From positions 1-48,210 of the forward strand of contig JAJDVY010000016.1 of assembly GCA_022825885.1 (NCBI GenBank): a stretch of DNA of 48,210 bases, written 5' to 3'. The position numbers and the translations under genes were made by a program. This DNA is from Nitrospirales bacterium. Its GTDB lineage: Bacteria; Nitrospirota; Nitrospiria; Nitrospirales; UBA8639. Positions within the stretch are counted from its first letter, which is position 1. Each line of letters starts with the position of its first letter. Below are positions 1 through 8,544 of this stretch, one piece after another. Below the pieces are notes generated by a model. It did no database searches, had not been told where the DNA came from, and saw nothing but the letters and a program-made list of their open reading frames with translations.

Positions 1-91
1 CCGCGATTTGGCGGATCGAGTGTCCCGTGGTGTGTAAGTAGGCCATTTGACAGCGGGCTTCAAGGGTGAGATGTGTGTATGAGCGTCCCAT
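1..91 (-). CDS. IS30-family transposase, N-terminal fragment cut by the window edge
   Basis: Reading leftward from an ATG at 91, the frame gives MGRSYTHLTLEARCQ and then an AYLHTTGHSIRQIA segment. This is the typical start of IS30-family transposases: an L(T/S)xxER-type opening followed by a Gx(S/T)xRxIA helix-turn-helix that binds the element ends. Only about 30 residues lie in the window; the DDE catalytic core would be to the left. The sequence from 92 to about 130 (TTAACAAAGTGTTGCACTTC region) is probably the end of the element, including its terminal inverted repeat, but the outer boundary cannot be fixed without the other end. Whether the full element is intact is unknown. Confidence 0.75.
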   Translation of the reverse strand, partial: MGRSYTHLTLEARCQMAYLHTTGHSIRQIA

Positions 92-191
92 GGCAACACC
101 TTAACAAAGTGTTGCACTTCGTTTGTGAATTTAGGGAATCCCGTGTCTTTCTCTTCTGGGCCTTATTCATGCCGACCCGCCTGGGAATAAA

Positions 192-229
192 CACTGGATC
201 CCCGATCGGGGTCGGGGATGACAGAAGGA
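192..229. repeat. Dispersed palindromic repeat, TGTCATCCCC/GGATCCAG family
   Basis: One copy of a short imperfect palindrome found many times between genes in this window. Here it begins with ACTGGATCCCCGATCGGGG and ends with GGGGATGACAGAAGGA. The two halves (GATCCCCGA / TCGGGGAT) fold back on each other. The stretch from 92 to 399 holds this repeat and the likely IS30 end, and I see no gene in it. Confidence 0.7.
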
Positions 230-399
230 GACGGCAAAAATTGTCAACTAACGCACAATTCTAAGGAAACCGGGTTGGATAGGACAAGGTGACTGACACG
301 CAGGGGGAGCGGTTCAATCGGAAATGGAAACTCGTGTGCTGATGCCGAGCCGAGTGTGAGGCCAGGATTCACTCGATTTCGAAAAACTTCAAGTTTCAG

Positions 400-579
400 T
401 CAAATATCTTCATCCGCTTCATCTTCATCATAGTAATCTTCACCGTCTGCAATGAGATCCTCCACTTGTTCTTTCGAACAGAACGTCTTGCCGGACAGAT
501 CAGGGGTGTCCCAACCGAAGGCAAGAGCCGGAACGCCTAACAGGACCAAAAGCAAAAACAGGGTGAGGTGCAGTTTCAT
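400..579 (-). CDS. Small exported acidic protein, 59 aa, function unknown
   Basis: The ATG at 579 is preceded by a strong Shine-Dalgarno (AAAGGAGG, six bases upstream). Residues 1-20 form a clear Sec signal peptide: a positive start (MKLH), a leucine-rich core and a VPALA cleavage motif. The mature part is about 39 residues, begins FGWDTPDLSGKTFCSKE, has a single cysteine, and ends in a run of Asp/Glu/Tyr (DGEDYYDEDEADEDI). The acidic tail could bind metal ions or a basic partner, but nothing identifies a function. It lies downstream of, and on the same strand as, the metal transporter gene whose stop is at 770. The signal peptide and ribosome binding site make it a credible gene despite its size. 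Confidence 0.6.
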   Translation of the reverse strand: MKLHLTLFLLLVLLGVPALAFGWDTPDLSGKTFCSKEQVEDLIADGEDYYDEDEADEDI

Positions 580-769
580 GATGAGCCTCCTTTTCTGACA
601 GTCGTGCTAAGTTGTGCTGTCATCAAGCTCCATTATTGAGTGAATCCTAGCCTATACACGGAGTTTGTTTCTTACGGATTGCATTTAAGTTACAAATATT
701 TCATGCATATTACAATATATTACAAATATGACATATATGTTAAATATATGTAAACTATTGAATGGGTGG
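580..769. other. AT-rich intergenic stretch with repeated TTACAAATAT words
   Basis: Between the small exported protein and the metal transporter, the DNA turns strongly AT-rich from about 655 to 760. It contains two copies of TTACAAATAT and several ATATGT/ACATAT words. It probably holds the promoter of the small gene on the minus strand, but no convincing -35/-10 pair could be fixed. Confidence 0.35.
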
Positions 770-1486
770 TCAGGTTTGCAGAAGAAGCGAGCCTCCTGCC
801 TCCATCAGAAACAGCGCGCCGATTACGAGTGTTGCGACTCCTACGACAGCTTGGAGGCTGCGATGAGTCCATGTCAGAGCCTGCGCGGTCCAGGCCAAGG
901 GGACGGCGAGCAATGAAGACAATGCCGTCATGCCGGCAATTGACCCCAGACTGAATAGCCAGACGTATAGCAGGCCGATGACCGGATCCTGTACCGTTGT
1001 GGCCGTCAAAAGAACCAGGGCCGTTGATCCGGCCAAACCATGCACCATGCCCACCACGAGTGTGCGCAGGGGCAGCCTGTTCGCATGGGCATGAACGTGA
1101 TGGTCGGGATTACGGTCCACGTTTTCGCCAAGATGACTATGGATGTGAAAATGGGTCCGGCCGTTGGGGTGATGATGCGTATGGAAATGGAGCCGTTCCC
1201 GCCACAGGCGAAAGAGCACCTGTCCGCCAAGCAAGATCAGCATCATGCCGACTACGCACTCCAGCACTTGTGCCAGGGTCTCTCCGAACCGCAGATCCAA
1301 AAAGACAGCCGCACCGGCAAAGATGAACAAAGTCAACGAATGGCCGAGGCCCCAAACTGCACCATGGGTGGCGATCCGGCGAACGGATCGCGTGCCGGTG
1401 CAAAGCGACGATACGGCCGCCACGTGATCAGCCTCCAAGGCATGCTGCATGCCGAGCAATAGCCCCAGCAGAAGGATGCTCGTCAC
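770..1486 (-). CDS. UreH/NicO-type nickel or cobalt membrane transporter
   Basis: A hydrophobic protein of about 240 residues with six or so membrane segments. The first helix carries HALEADH, the H-x4-D-H metal signature of nickel/cobalt permeases, and a later helix carries GLGHSLT. Between helices lies a very histidine-rich loop (HFHTHHHPNGRTHFHIH, then DHHVHAH), expected to bind Ni or Co. UreH-type members are usually inner-membrane transporters supporting nickel enzymes, or efflux systems; direction cannot be decided here. Start choice: the frame is open to a TTG at 1531, but its only GGAGG lies one base before it. A GTG at 1486 overlaps the TGA of a 12-codon leader ORF (ATG at 1523) that does have well-spaced GGAGG, so coupled initiation at 1486 fits homologue length better. 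No urease or hydrogenase genes are nearby. Confidence 0.8.
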   Translation of the reverse strand: MTSILLLGLLLGMQHALEADHVAAVSSLCTGTRSVRRIATHGAVWGLGHSLTLFIFAGAAVFLDLRFGETLAQVLECVVGMMLILLGGQVLFRLWRERLHFHTHHHPNGRTHFHIHSHLGENVDRNPDHHVHAHANRLPLRTLVVGMVHGLAGSTALVLLTATTVQDPVIGLLYVWLFSLGSIAGMTALSSLLAVPLAWTAQALTWTHRSLQAVVGVATLVIGALFLMEAGGSLLLQT

Positions 1487-1670
1487 AACGCGCCGTCCCG
1501 GAAGTTCATACTCCGTAACATATTCTCCCAAGCCTCCGTTCAGGTCCTACTCTACTGCGGGTCATCTCTTGTGACAAGAGCGTGGAACACCCCTTTCGTT
1601 TCGTTTGTGACTTCGTTACTCTTACCTGCAGCTCAGTCTATAACCATGAACTATTTTATCGGCCATCCGC

Positions 1671-4091
1671 GTGTCTGATCTTTCCGCTATTTCCGAAACG
1701 CAACAAGTCCTCGAGTGGCCCCAGGTGCTGGAGGCGTTAGCGGCTCAGGCGCATTCGGTATTGGGCGCCGAGTTATGCCGGCGGCTGCCGTTAGAGGACA
1801 CACTCGAACTCGCGGAGCAACGCATGCAGGAGACCACGGATATGCTGGAGCTTCAGCATGCCCCCGTGTCGTTTCCGGCCGTACGGTTCGAGGACGCGTC
1901 GCAAGCCTTGCGCAAGGCTGAAAAGGGCGGAATCCTGGACCTCCACACGTTAAGGGATATTTCTGTTCTCATCCACGTTGCCGGGGCGGTGCGGCGCTGT
2001 CTTATCGTGAATCAAGAGACAGCCACGGCTCTGTTTGCCTATTATGGGTCCCTGCCGGACCTTTCTGAACTGCGGGACGAGATCAATGCATGCGTGAGCA
2101 CGGAAGGGGACATACTCGATCACGCCTCACCGGCATTGCATGAAGCACTCCGTCTTTCGCAGGGATTGAAGTACCGTATACGCCAGCGCATGGAAAACAT
2201 GGTGGCGTCTTCACGTTACCGGGATTTGCTGCAGGAGCCGTACTACGCCCAGAGGGAAAACCGGTACGTGTTGCCCATCAAAGCCGAACGGCAACATGAT
2301 CTTCCTGGCATTGTGCATGACATTTCGGCAAGTGGCGCCACGGTATTCATGGAGCCTCGTGAACTGATCGATCTGAACAATCAGATCAAAGTCGCCGAGC
2401 TTCAAGTCGCCCGGGAAATCACCCGCATCCTGCAGGAACTCTCGAGCCGGGTTGTGCGGTACCTGGATGATTTGCGGAGCCTCTTGCAGGTCCTGTCCAT
2501 CCTGGATTGTATTGGCGCCAAGGCGCGCCTGAGCGCACGCATAAACGGGACGCCGGTCCGGCTCAACGCGGACGGGCACGTTCGCCTGTGGAACGCGCGG
2601 CATCCTTTACTCCTGTTGACCAAAGAGCAGGTCGTGCCGAACGACGTCATGTTTGAAAGGGATTCCTCGGTGTTGGTGATTTCAGGGCCCAACACCGGTG
2701 GGAAGACCGTGCTGCTGAAGTTGTTGGGCTTGAGTAGTTTGATGGTGCGCTGCGGGCTTCATCTTCCATGCGGGGACGGATCGGAGATGGCGTTTTTCGA
2801 AGAAACGTTTGCGGATATCGGTGACGCGCAAGACCTGACCAAGGACCTGTCCAGTTTCTCCGCGCATATCAGAAAACTGATCGGCTTACTCCAAAGCATC
2901 GAACATCGGACCGGGAGAGAGTCTCCGCGGACGCTGGTACTCCTGGACGAAGTCATCAGTTCAACCGATCCCGCCGAGGGCGCGGCCTTGGCCGAGGCAC
3001 TGCTTCGCCGGTTTGCCGAACTCAACCTCAAGGTCGTCGTGACCACGCATTACAATTCCTTGAAGACGTTGGCCCTTTCAACGCCGGGATTTTTAAACGC
3101 GAGCCTCGAATTTGACGTGAAGACGCTGGCCCCGACGTACCGGTTTATCTCCGGCATCCCCGGCGGATCATCCGCGCTGGATATCGCCGGTCGTTTGGGT
3201 ATGGATCCGTCGATTCTCGATCAGGCCCTGGATTTGGTCCATCGTGAAGACCGGCAACTCGACCACGTGTTCACGGACCTGCAACGGACCCACCGGCAGT
3301 TGAAGGAAGAACTGGAAGAAGCTCGAACCCTACGAGAGATTGCCGGTAGGGACGCGACGGAGGCGCAGGTCATTGCGGAACGATTACGCTCCGTCGAACG
3401 CGACGAAATCAAAAAGATGAAAAAGAAATTCCGGGAAGAGTTGGCGACGGCCCGTGCGGAAGTTCGCCGGATCGCCGAGTCGTTGCAACGTCAACGGACC
3501 TGGAGGCATGCACAGGAGGCGCAGCACCTGTTGCGGCAAGCGGAGGCGGCCGTCAATCAACAGGCATCGCCGGAACCGGTTCCGGTTGAGTCCCTTGAAG
3601 AGGGCGACGTGGTGGAAATTGCCGATCTGGATACGCTGGGCCGTTTGCTGGAAAAGCCTGAGGGCAAGAAATCCGTTCGCGTGCAAATCGGATCATCCGA
3701 ACTTTCCGTCCACGTGGAGCGGCTTGTGGGCGTCGGCAAGGCAGGGAGCGTGCCGGACGTTATCCCGGAAGAAAAAAGTCCTCCACGGCGTGTGACGAAA
3801 CCGCCGTCATTGTCAAGTCCAAGCACAGTTTCGGGGTCAGGGTCGCCGGATTTTGCCGGCATCGACCTGCGGGGGCAACCCGCGGAAGAAGCCCTTGAGC
3901 AGCTAACGGCTCAGTTGGATCAGGCTTTGCTGCGCAATGCCAGGGCGGTCCGGATTATTCATGGGCATGGAACGGGAAAGCTCAAAGCTGCCGTCCGGCA
4001 ATTTCTTGCGCAGTCGACGTACGTCACGACGTTTCGACCGGGGAACGAGGAAGAAGGCGGGGACGGCGCAACGATGGCGGAGTTATCGTAA
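1671..4091 (+). CDS. mutS2: MutS2 family ATPase/endonuclease
   Basis: 806 residues, close to the usual 780 or so. The order is N-terminal core and lever domains, a MutS-like ATPase with Walker A GPNTGGKT (residues 339-346) and Walker B LVLLDEVISSTDP, a long charged coiled coil (about 515-620), and a C-terminal Smr nuclease domain from about 731 (IDLRGQ, then HGHGTG at 764-769). There is no mismatch-recognition domain. MutS2 proteins act on branched DNA or suppress recombination, and in some bacteria they rescue collided ribosomes through the Smr domain; mismatch repair is not expected. The start is a GTG without an obvious Shine-Dalgarno. A 10-codon ORF (ATG at 1645, MNYFIGHPRV) overlaps it out of frame and could couple translation. 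It is transcribed toward queG, with 18 bases between the stops. Confidence 0.96.
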   Translation: MSDLSAISETQQVLEWPQVLEALAAQAHSVLGAELCRRLPLEDTLELAEQRMQETTDMLELQHAPVSFPAVRFEDASQALRKAEKGGILDLHTLRDISVLIHVAGAVRRCLIVNQETATALFAYYGSLPDLSELRDEINACVSTEGDILDHASPALHEALRLSQGLKYRIRQRMENMVASSRYRDLLQEPYYAQRENRYVLPIKAERQHDLPGIVHDISASGATVFMEPRELIDLNNQIKVAELQVAREITRILQELSSRVVRYLDDLRSLLQVLSILDCIGAKARLSARINGTPVRLNADGHVRLWNARHPLLLLTKEQVVPNDVMFERDSSVLVISGPNTGGKTVLLKLLGLSSLMVRCGLHLPCGDGSEMAFFEETFADIGDAQDLTKDLSSFSAHIRKLIGLLQSIEHRTGRESPRTLVLLDEVISSTDPAEGAALAEALLRRFAELNLKVVVTTHYNSLKTLALSTPGFLNASLEFDVKTLAPTYRFISGIPGGSSALDIAGRLGMDPSILDQALDLVHREDRQLDHVFTDLQRTHRQLKEELEEARTLREIAGRDATEAQVIAERLRSVERDEIKKMKKKFREELATARAEVRRIAESLQRQRTWRHAQEAQHLLRQAEAAVNQQASPEPVPVESLEEGDVVEIADLDTLGRLLEKPEGKKSVRVQIGSSELSVHVERLVGVGKAGSVPDVIPEEKSPPRRVTKPPSLSSPSTVSGSGSPDFAGIDLRGQPAEEALEQLTAQLDQALLRNARAVRIIHGHGTGKLKAAVRQFLAQSTYVTTFRPGNEEEGGDGATMAELS

Positions 4092-4109
4092 CCCGCATGC
4101 CGTTTGCGG

Positions 4110-5087
4110 CTACGGCTCGTTTGCCAGGGCAATGGCCACGTTGCGCCGGAGTCCTGCAACCTTTGCCCGCCGGATAGGAGAATGGGCAAAAGTTCGGGAA
4201 AATTCCTCCTCATGTAATGCCGAGAGCCGGGATAGATTGGGACCCTGCGTCAGGCTGGTCGGTTGCATGCGTGGTTCGTCCGTCGCCGGGGCGAACGCAT
4301 TATAGGGGCACACGTCCAGACAGTCGTCGCAGCCGAAGATGCGGTTCCCCATGCGACGCCGCAAGTCCTGGTCCAGTGAAGCCCCGTCTCCCCGGTATTC
4401 GATGGTGAGATACGAAATACACTTGGTGGCATCGACGACGTAGGGTTCGACAATGGCTCCGGTCGGACAGGCTTGTATGCACAGGGTACAGGTCCCGCAC
4501 AGGTCGGTGCCCGGCTCATCGGCCTCCAAGTCAGCGGTGGTCAAAATTTCTCCGAGTAAGAGCCATGAGCCAAAAGCCGGAGAGACGAGATTGGAATGCT
4601 TGCCGATCCACCCCAAGCCGGCTTGTTGCGCCCAGAATTTCTCCATCACCGGGCCGGTATCCGCGTAGCTGCGTGTGGAACAAGCCGGATCGAGAGACTT
4701 GAGGGTCCGTTCGAGGGTTTTGAGTTTTTTCTTGAAGACGCGGTGATAATCCTCTCCCCAGGCATACCGGGCAATCCGGCCGTTGCCCCGCCGCTCATCA
4801 GGAGCCTCGTCGGTCCAATAATTGAGGCCGAGGGCAACAATCGAACGGCAGCTCGGCAACACCTGCGTGGGATCTGTGCGTCGTTGGGGAGCGCGTCGCA
4901 TCCACTCCATCGTGCCGTGGTAGCCTTGGGCCAACCAATACTGCAGGCGTTCGAGCAGGTTTGCATGGGAGCGACCAGCGGGAAATGAAGCCCCGTCCGG
5001 GGTGGACGCCGGGACGCGGGCGATGCCGATGGCATGAAACCCTTGTTCAAGGGCAGCCTGTTTGAGAAGCTGTGTGGTCGAAGACAC
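4110..5087 (-). CDS. queG: Epoxyqueuosine reductase QueG
   Basis: 325 residues, as expected for QueG, the cobalamin- and 4Fe-4S-dependent enzyme that reduces epoxyqueuosine to queuosine in tRNA anticodons. Two ferredoxin-type clusters are visible: CGTCTLCIQACP (C197, C200, C203, C207), and C223 with CDDCLDVCP (C253, C256, C260). The motif SYADTGPVMEK contains the Asp (143) regarded as the proton donor in this family, followed by GWIGKHSNLVSP. The start is a GTG at 5087, with AAAGGAGGGG upstream. It faces mutS2 tail to tail. No other queuosine genes are in view. Confidence 0.96.
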   Translation of the reverse strand: MSSTTQLLKQAALEQGFHAIGIARVPASTPDGASFPAGRSHANLLERLQYWLAQGYHGTMEWMRRAPQRRTDPTQVLPSCRSIVALGLNYWTDEAPDERRGNGRIARYAWGEDYHRVFKKKLKTLERTLKSLDPACSTRSYADTGPVMEKFWAQQAGLGWIGKHSNLVSPAFGSWLLLGEILTTADLEADEPGTDLCGTCTLCIQACPTGAIVEPYVVDATKCISYLTIEYRGDGASLDQDLRRRMGNRIFGCDDCLDVCPYNAFAPATDEPRMQPTSLTQGPNLSRLSALHEEEFSRTFAHSPIRRAKVAGLRRNVAIALANEP

Positions 5088-5109
5088 CCAAGAGACCCCT
5101 CCTTTCCTG

Positions 5110-5175
5110 CTGTCATCCCCGATCCTCGATTAAAAATGTCAAGGACAAACCCCGACGGGGATCCAGTGTCTTTGC
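5110..5175. repeat. Dispersed palindromic repeat, long form
   Basis: A copy of the TGTCATCCCCGATCCTCGATTA ... GGGGATCCAGTGTC element: a 5' TGTCATCCCCG arm, an internal AT-rich section with AATGTCAAGGACA, and a 3' CGGGGATCCAGTGTCTTTG arm. The same layout recurs at 7178 and 9225. It occupies the region upstream of queG, between its ribosome binding site and the next gene. Confidence 0.7.
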
Positions 5176-5216
5176 CTTCCTGTCTTTGTAGCTGCGCCGT
5201 CTTATGGCGCTTCCGC

Positions 5217-5606
5217 CTAATCCTTATAGACTTTTCTCGGTTGAGTGGTCATGGGCTGGGCATCACCGCATGTAAACATCACGCTGAACCGGGCCGAACA
5301 ATTATCCGTACCGCAGGCACTGCAGGAACCGACAATTTTGGTCTTCCAGTCGGTCTGTTTTTCATCGATGACGCAGCTTGTCTTGCCGCCCTTGGAGATA
5401 TCGACCCACGGATCATCATAGCCAGGAAAGCTTGCCACCTTGCACCCTGATGGGATCGGCACCTCACAGGTGCGACCCTTCTCCCCTTTTACCATTCCCA
5501 GGTTGCAGATCGATTCAGTCCGGGGTTCCGCATGCGCCACCATGCCGTTCATGAATAGGATTCCGCTTGCAACCAATGCCAGAGACAGTGCCGAGTGTTT
5601 CATCAT
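5217..5606 (-). CDS. Exported cysteine-containing protein, function unknown
   Basis: About 129 residues from tandem ATGs at 5606/5603, which follow AAAAAGGA with a five-base gap; an in-frame ATG at 5630 has no such site. An N-terminal signal peptide (KHSALSLALVASGILFM, cleaved near AHA) indicates export to the periplasm or outside. The mature domain has six cysteines (ICNLG, RTCEV, SGCKV, SCVID, and SCSACGTDNC), which suggests disulfides. A GCKVASFPGYDDPW segment is followed by SARFSVMFTCG. I recognise no family. It stands alone between repeat-rich gaps. Confidence 0.65.
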   Translation of the reverse strand: MMKHSALSLALVASGILFMNGMVAHAEPRTESICNLGMVKGEKGRTCEVPIPSGCKVASFPGYDDPWVDISKGGKTSCVIDEKQTDWKTKIVGSCSACGTDNCSARFSVMFTCGDAQPMTTQPRKVYKD

Positions 5607-5705
5607 CCGAGTCCTTTTTGAACTGTTCATATTCCGGAAACGCCAAAGATTTTCTCTACCTTAGAACGACTCGAGTACAAGAGCAAGTCCTCTCAGGCTG
5701 TCATC

Positions 5706-5850
5706 CTTGTATGTGTTCAGTAATTCGTTAACAAGATTCGTTGTCTCTTTCTGTCATCCCCGACTCCGATCGGGGATCCAGGGTCGTTGCCTTTCACTTT
5801 TTTTGCAAAACCCAAAACCCTGGATCTCCGGTCAAGTCTGAGATGACAGA
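5706..5850. repeat. Cluster of dispersed repeats
   Basis: The gap from 5631 to 5916 holds a GTATGTGTTCAGTAATTCG prefix element (also seen near 7126 and, in variant form, 8858). Next comes TGTCATCCCCGACTCCGATC / CGGGGATCCAGGGTC, and a further degenerate copy, CCTGGATCTCCGG ... GAGATGACAG. No gene is visible. These may form transcript-end hairpins for the ligase gene to the right. Confidence 0.65.
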
Positions 5851-5916
5851 TACAATTAAATACAGATTCCTTGCAAACAATAGGAAAAGGCAAAGGCGGG
5901 GGAGCCGGGTTCCTTG

Positions 5917-7053
5917 CTAGGCGACGCCCATTGTTTCCTGGATAACAAGATCGGTTGCGGCGCGTAACGCTTGTTCCGTGCTATCGCCTTCGAGCCGGCG
6001 CAACCGAAAGAGGTCGAGTTGCCGGTCCGCGCCGGCGCCCTCTCGAATGATGGTGAGGGAATGGCGCAATTCCGCTTCGCATCCAAGGGCCTGGGCATCC
6101 CCTGTAAGATCTTCAACGAGCGACGATAGCTGATCGCTGATATCGACCCGCCCACCCACGGCGGGGTCGCCGAAAAACGCCAGCACCCCGTAGCGTGCGG
6201 CCAACCACCGATTCTCGGCAATAATTTCGGATGCCGGTTCCGGTGGTAACGTGCCGGCAGCATCCTGCCTGAGCAGTTTGCAGATAAGAGAAGCATACAC
6301 CGCCGCAACGGCGAGAGCGTCGTCCAAGCGGGTACAGACGTCGCAAATGCGTAACTCGATCGTGGGGTATTTTGACGATGGCCGGAGATCCCACCATAAC
6401 TCGCTGCCGTTCTCAATGAACTTGAGAGACAGGTACGCTTCCAGCAGTTTTTCATACTCACGTTGCGAAGCAAATGCCGGCGGGAGACCGAACCGCGGCA
6501 TCACATTCAAGAGGTTCAGCCGGTAGGATTTGAACCCGGTCTCCCGTCCCGCGCTGAACGGTGACGACGCGGACAGGGCGTTCAGCAACGGAAGATAGCG
6601 TCGCAGGGCGGTCATGACCCGGATGCGCGATTCGGGATCGCCGAATCCGGCGTGAATGTGCATCCCCCCCACGAGAAGGGACCTCCGCTCGCGAAGCGTG
6701 ATCGCAAGTCGCTGGTATCGGTCCTTCGGCGTTGGGAGTTGCAGCCGCCAGTCGGCAAACGGATGCGTGGACGACGCAATCACGGCGACCTCGTGATGCC
6801 TGGCTGCATCAGCAACCAATCGACGCGTTTCGTTCAGCGCGTTGCGCAATTCGACGAAGTTCGCGCAGACTCGGGTGTTGGTCTCGATTTGAGATCGAAG
6901 GAATTCGCGCACCACCGTATGTGGTCCGCTGGCCCGCTCGCAGGTTTCGAAGATCGCAGGATCGGGATCGACGATCAGGTCGCGTGATTCGGGTTCGACC
7001 AGGAAAAATTCCTCTTCGACCCCGAGCGTGATGTTCAAGTCGTTGTCACTCAT
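5917..7053 (-). CDS. YbdK-type carboxylate-amine ligase (glutamate-cysteine ligase family 2)
   Basis: About 378 residues from the ATG at 7053; a GTG six codons upstream is the alternative start. The N-terminus ITLGVEEEFFLVE carries the EEE metal/ATP motif of the GCS2 family. Further landmarks are GGMHIHAGFGD, SPFSAGRETGFKSYR and a C-terminal YPTIELRICDVCTRLDDA. Family members join an amino acid to glutamate or a similar carboxylate using ATP. YbdK itself has weak glutamate-cysteine ligase activity and the physiological substrate is usually unknown. No second glutathione gene lies nearby, so the product cannot be stated. It is a single-gene unit on the minus strand. Confidence 0.88.
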   Translation of the reverse strand: MSDNDLNITLGVEEEFFLVEPESRDLIVDPDPAIFETCERASGPHTVVREFLRSQIETNTRVCANFVELRNALNETRRLVADAARHHEVAVIASSTHPFADWRLQLPTPKDRYQRLAITLRERRSLLVGGMHIHAGFGDPESRIRVMTALRRYLPLLNALSASSPFSAGRETGFKSYRLNLLNVMPRFGLPPAFASQREYEKLLEAYLSLKFIENGSELWWDLRPSSKYPTIELRICDVCTRLDDALAVAAVYASLICKLLRQDAAGTLPPEPASEIIAENRWLAARYGVLAFFGDPAVGGRVDISDQLSSLVEDLTGDAQALGCEAELRHSLTIIREGAGADRQLDLFRLRRLEGDSTEQALRAATDLVIQETMGVA

Positions 7054-7177
7054 CCCGGCAACATACCGCACTCACGATTCGAGGAACAAGACAGGAATCA
7101 TCCGGCCGTCTTTTCCGTGCTCCGCGTATGCGTTCAGTAATTCGCTGACACTTTTGTTGTCTCCTTTCGTCATCCCT

Positions 7178-7274
7178 GATCCTCGATTAAGAACGTCAAG
7201 GACAGGCCCTGATCGGGGATCCAGTGTCTTTGCAGTGAAATGTCACCATCATCATTGACGGATGCCGGAAGGTT
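7178..7274. repeat. 97-bp repeat, copy A
   Basis: This 97-base block matches 9225-9321 base for base except at five positions, in the same orientation. It begins GATCCTCGATTAAGAACG and ends GACGGATGCCGGAAGGTT. Its first part is the dispersed GATCC repeat; the second part (CACCATCATCATTGACGG) is specific to these two copies. It abuts the 3' end of the DUF4143-type ATPase gene, and the similarity runs a few bases beyond into CTATGG next to the ATPase stop. Confidence 0.9.
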
Positions 7275-7276
7275 CC

Positions 7277-8437
7277 CTATGGATGTCCCATGTTGGTTAT
7301 CCATTCGCCATTCCACAGTCGATCAAGGAACTCCTGCCAAGGCAGAATAGCAATGCCATCCACTTGACGAGCCGTCGGTTCCATGGACACCAGCACATAG
7401 TGTGTCATCAAGGCCTCTTCCCGGAGCGCCATCAATCCTTTCAGGTCCCGATGTGATATGATTTTCTTGGTCTTCACTTCGATGGCGAGTGTGCCCACAA
7501 TAAAATCCACTTCAAATTGGGACTTGGAACGCCAGTACTTGGGCGGACCGAGCAGGTGGTAATCGCAAAATGCCTTGATCTCCTGTAAGACAAAAGTCTC
7601 GAACGCCTCGCCGTACTCGACTGTGCCCAAAGCCAGACCACGACGCCCTTGCAAGTGGCGCGTCAGACCAACGTCAAACAGATAGTACTTGGATGTCGAG
7701 ATCGCCTTGCGTTTACGGGTTTCGGTGTAGGCGGGAACTTCGTGCGCGATGAACGTATCTTGAAGAATACCGTAATACTCTCGCGCTGTGGAGACCGGAA
7801 CCTGAGCGTCACTCGCAATCTGCGAGAAATTGATCATCTGGCCGTGTGACAGTGCCGCCACCTCAAGGAACCGGCTGAATGCGCCGATATTGCGGACCAG
7901 GGCTTCGGCTGCGACTTCCTCTTTGAGGTAATCTCCCGAGTAGGCCGCCAGATCTTCTTCCGGTGCGTCGGAAAAATAAATCGACGGCAGCAGGCCAAAT
8001 TCCAGTGCCCTTTCCAAACAAAAATGATCGCCGAGTTCGGCATGCACAAATGGATGCAGCACGCGGGAACGTGCCCGGCCGCCGAGTAAATTGACTCCTT
8101 TCCGGCGCAACGTACGCGCGCTTGATCCGGTCAAAAAGAAGCGAATGTCGTGCTCTTCGATCATGAGTTGGACTTCGTTCAACAGCACCGGCATCTTTTG
8201 AATTTCGTCGATTACGATGAGCCGGGTGTCCGGGGTGAGTGTTTCTCTGATCAACGCCGGATTTTTGGAGAGACGGATGAAGAGCATCTGATCGAGCAGG
8301 TTATACGTGCGGACGCCAGCGAATTGCTGCCGGATCAGGGTGGACTTTCCGGTTTGCCGTGGACCGAACAGAAAACAGGACTTCTGTTGCAAAAGTTTTC
8401 TGACGTCCAAATATCGTGCAATGATTGTGCTATCCAT
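7277..8437 (-). CDS. AAA ATPase with DUF4143-type C-terminal domain
   Basis: 386 residues from the ATG at 8437; a TTG two codons upstream is the alternative. Walker A is FLFGPRQTGKSTL near residue 24 and Walker B is LIVIDEIQKMP. The sensor-like FFLTGSSARTLRRKGVNLLGGRARS segment follows. The C-terminal DUF4143 region contains a winged-helix-like stretch (VSTAREYYGILQDTFI) and then a PD-(D/E)XK-like core (FEVDFIVGTLAIEVKTKK, D and E-V-K). Such ATPases are common in mobile and defence-rich regions, but their role is not established. A decayed relic of the same gene lies at 13451-13570, and the 97-bp repeat that flanks the stop recurs at 9225. It is the intact member of a duplicated cassette. Confidence 0.9.
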   Translation of the reverse strand: MDSTIIARYLDVRKLLQQKSCFLFGPRQTGKSTLIRQQFAGVRTYNLLDQMLFIRLSKNPALIRETLTPDTRLIVIDEIQKMPVLLNEVQLMIEEHDIRFFLTGSSARTLRRKGVNLLGGRARSRVLHPFVHAELGDHFCLERALEFGLLPSIYFSDAPEEDLAAYSGDYLKEEVAAEALVRNIGAFSRFLEVAALSHGQMINFSQIASDAQVPVSTAREYYGILQDTFIAHEVPAYTETRKRKAISTSKYYLFDVGLTRHLQGRRGLALGTVEYGEAFETFVLQEIKAFCDYHLLGPPKYWRSKSQFEVDFIVGTLAIEVKTKKIISHRDLKGLMALREEALMTHYVLVSMEPTARQVDGIAILPWQEFLDRLWNGEWITNMGHP

Positions 8438-8544
8438 GGTCAAGACAAATATCTACTATTTTATTATTTATCATGATAATTAACAAATCATTTGTCAATT
8501 TTCATAATACATGGAATTCTGAACTGATACATGCTCAAAAAATA

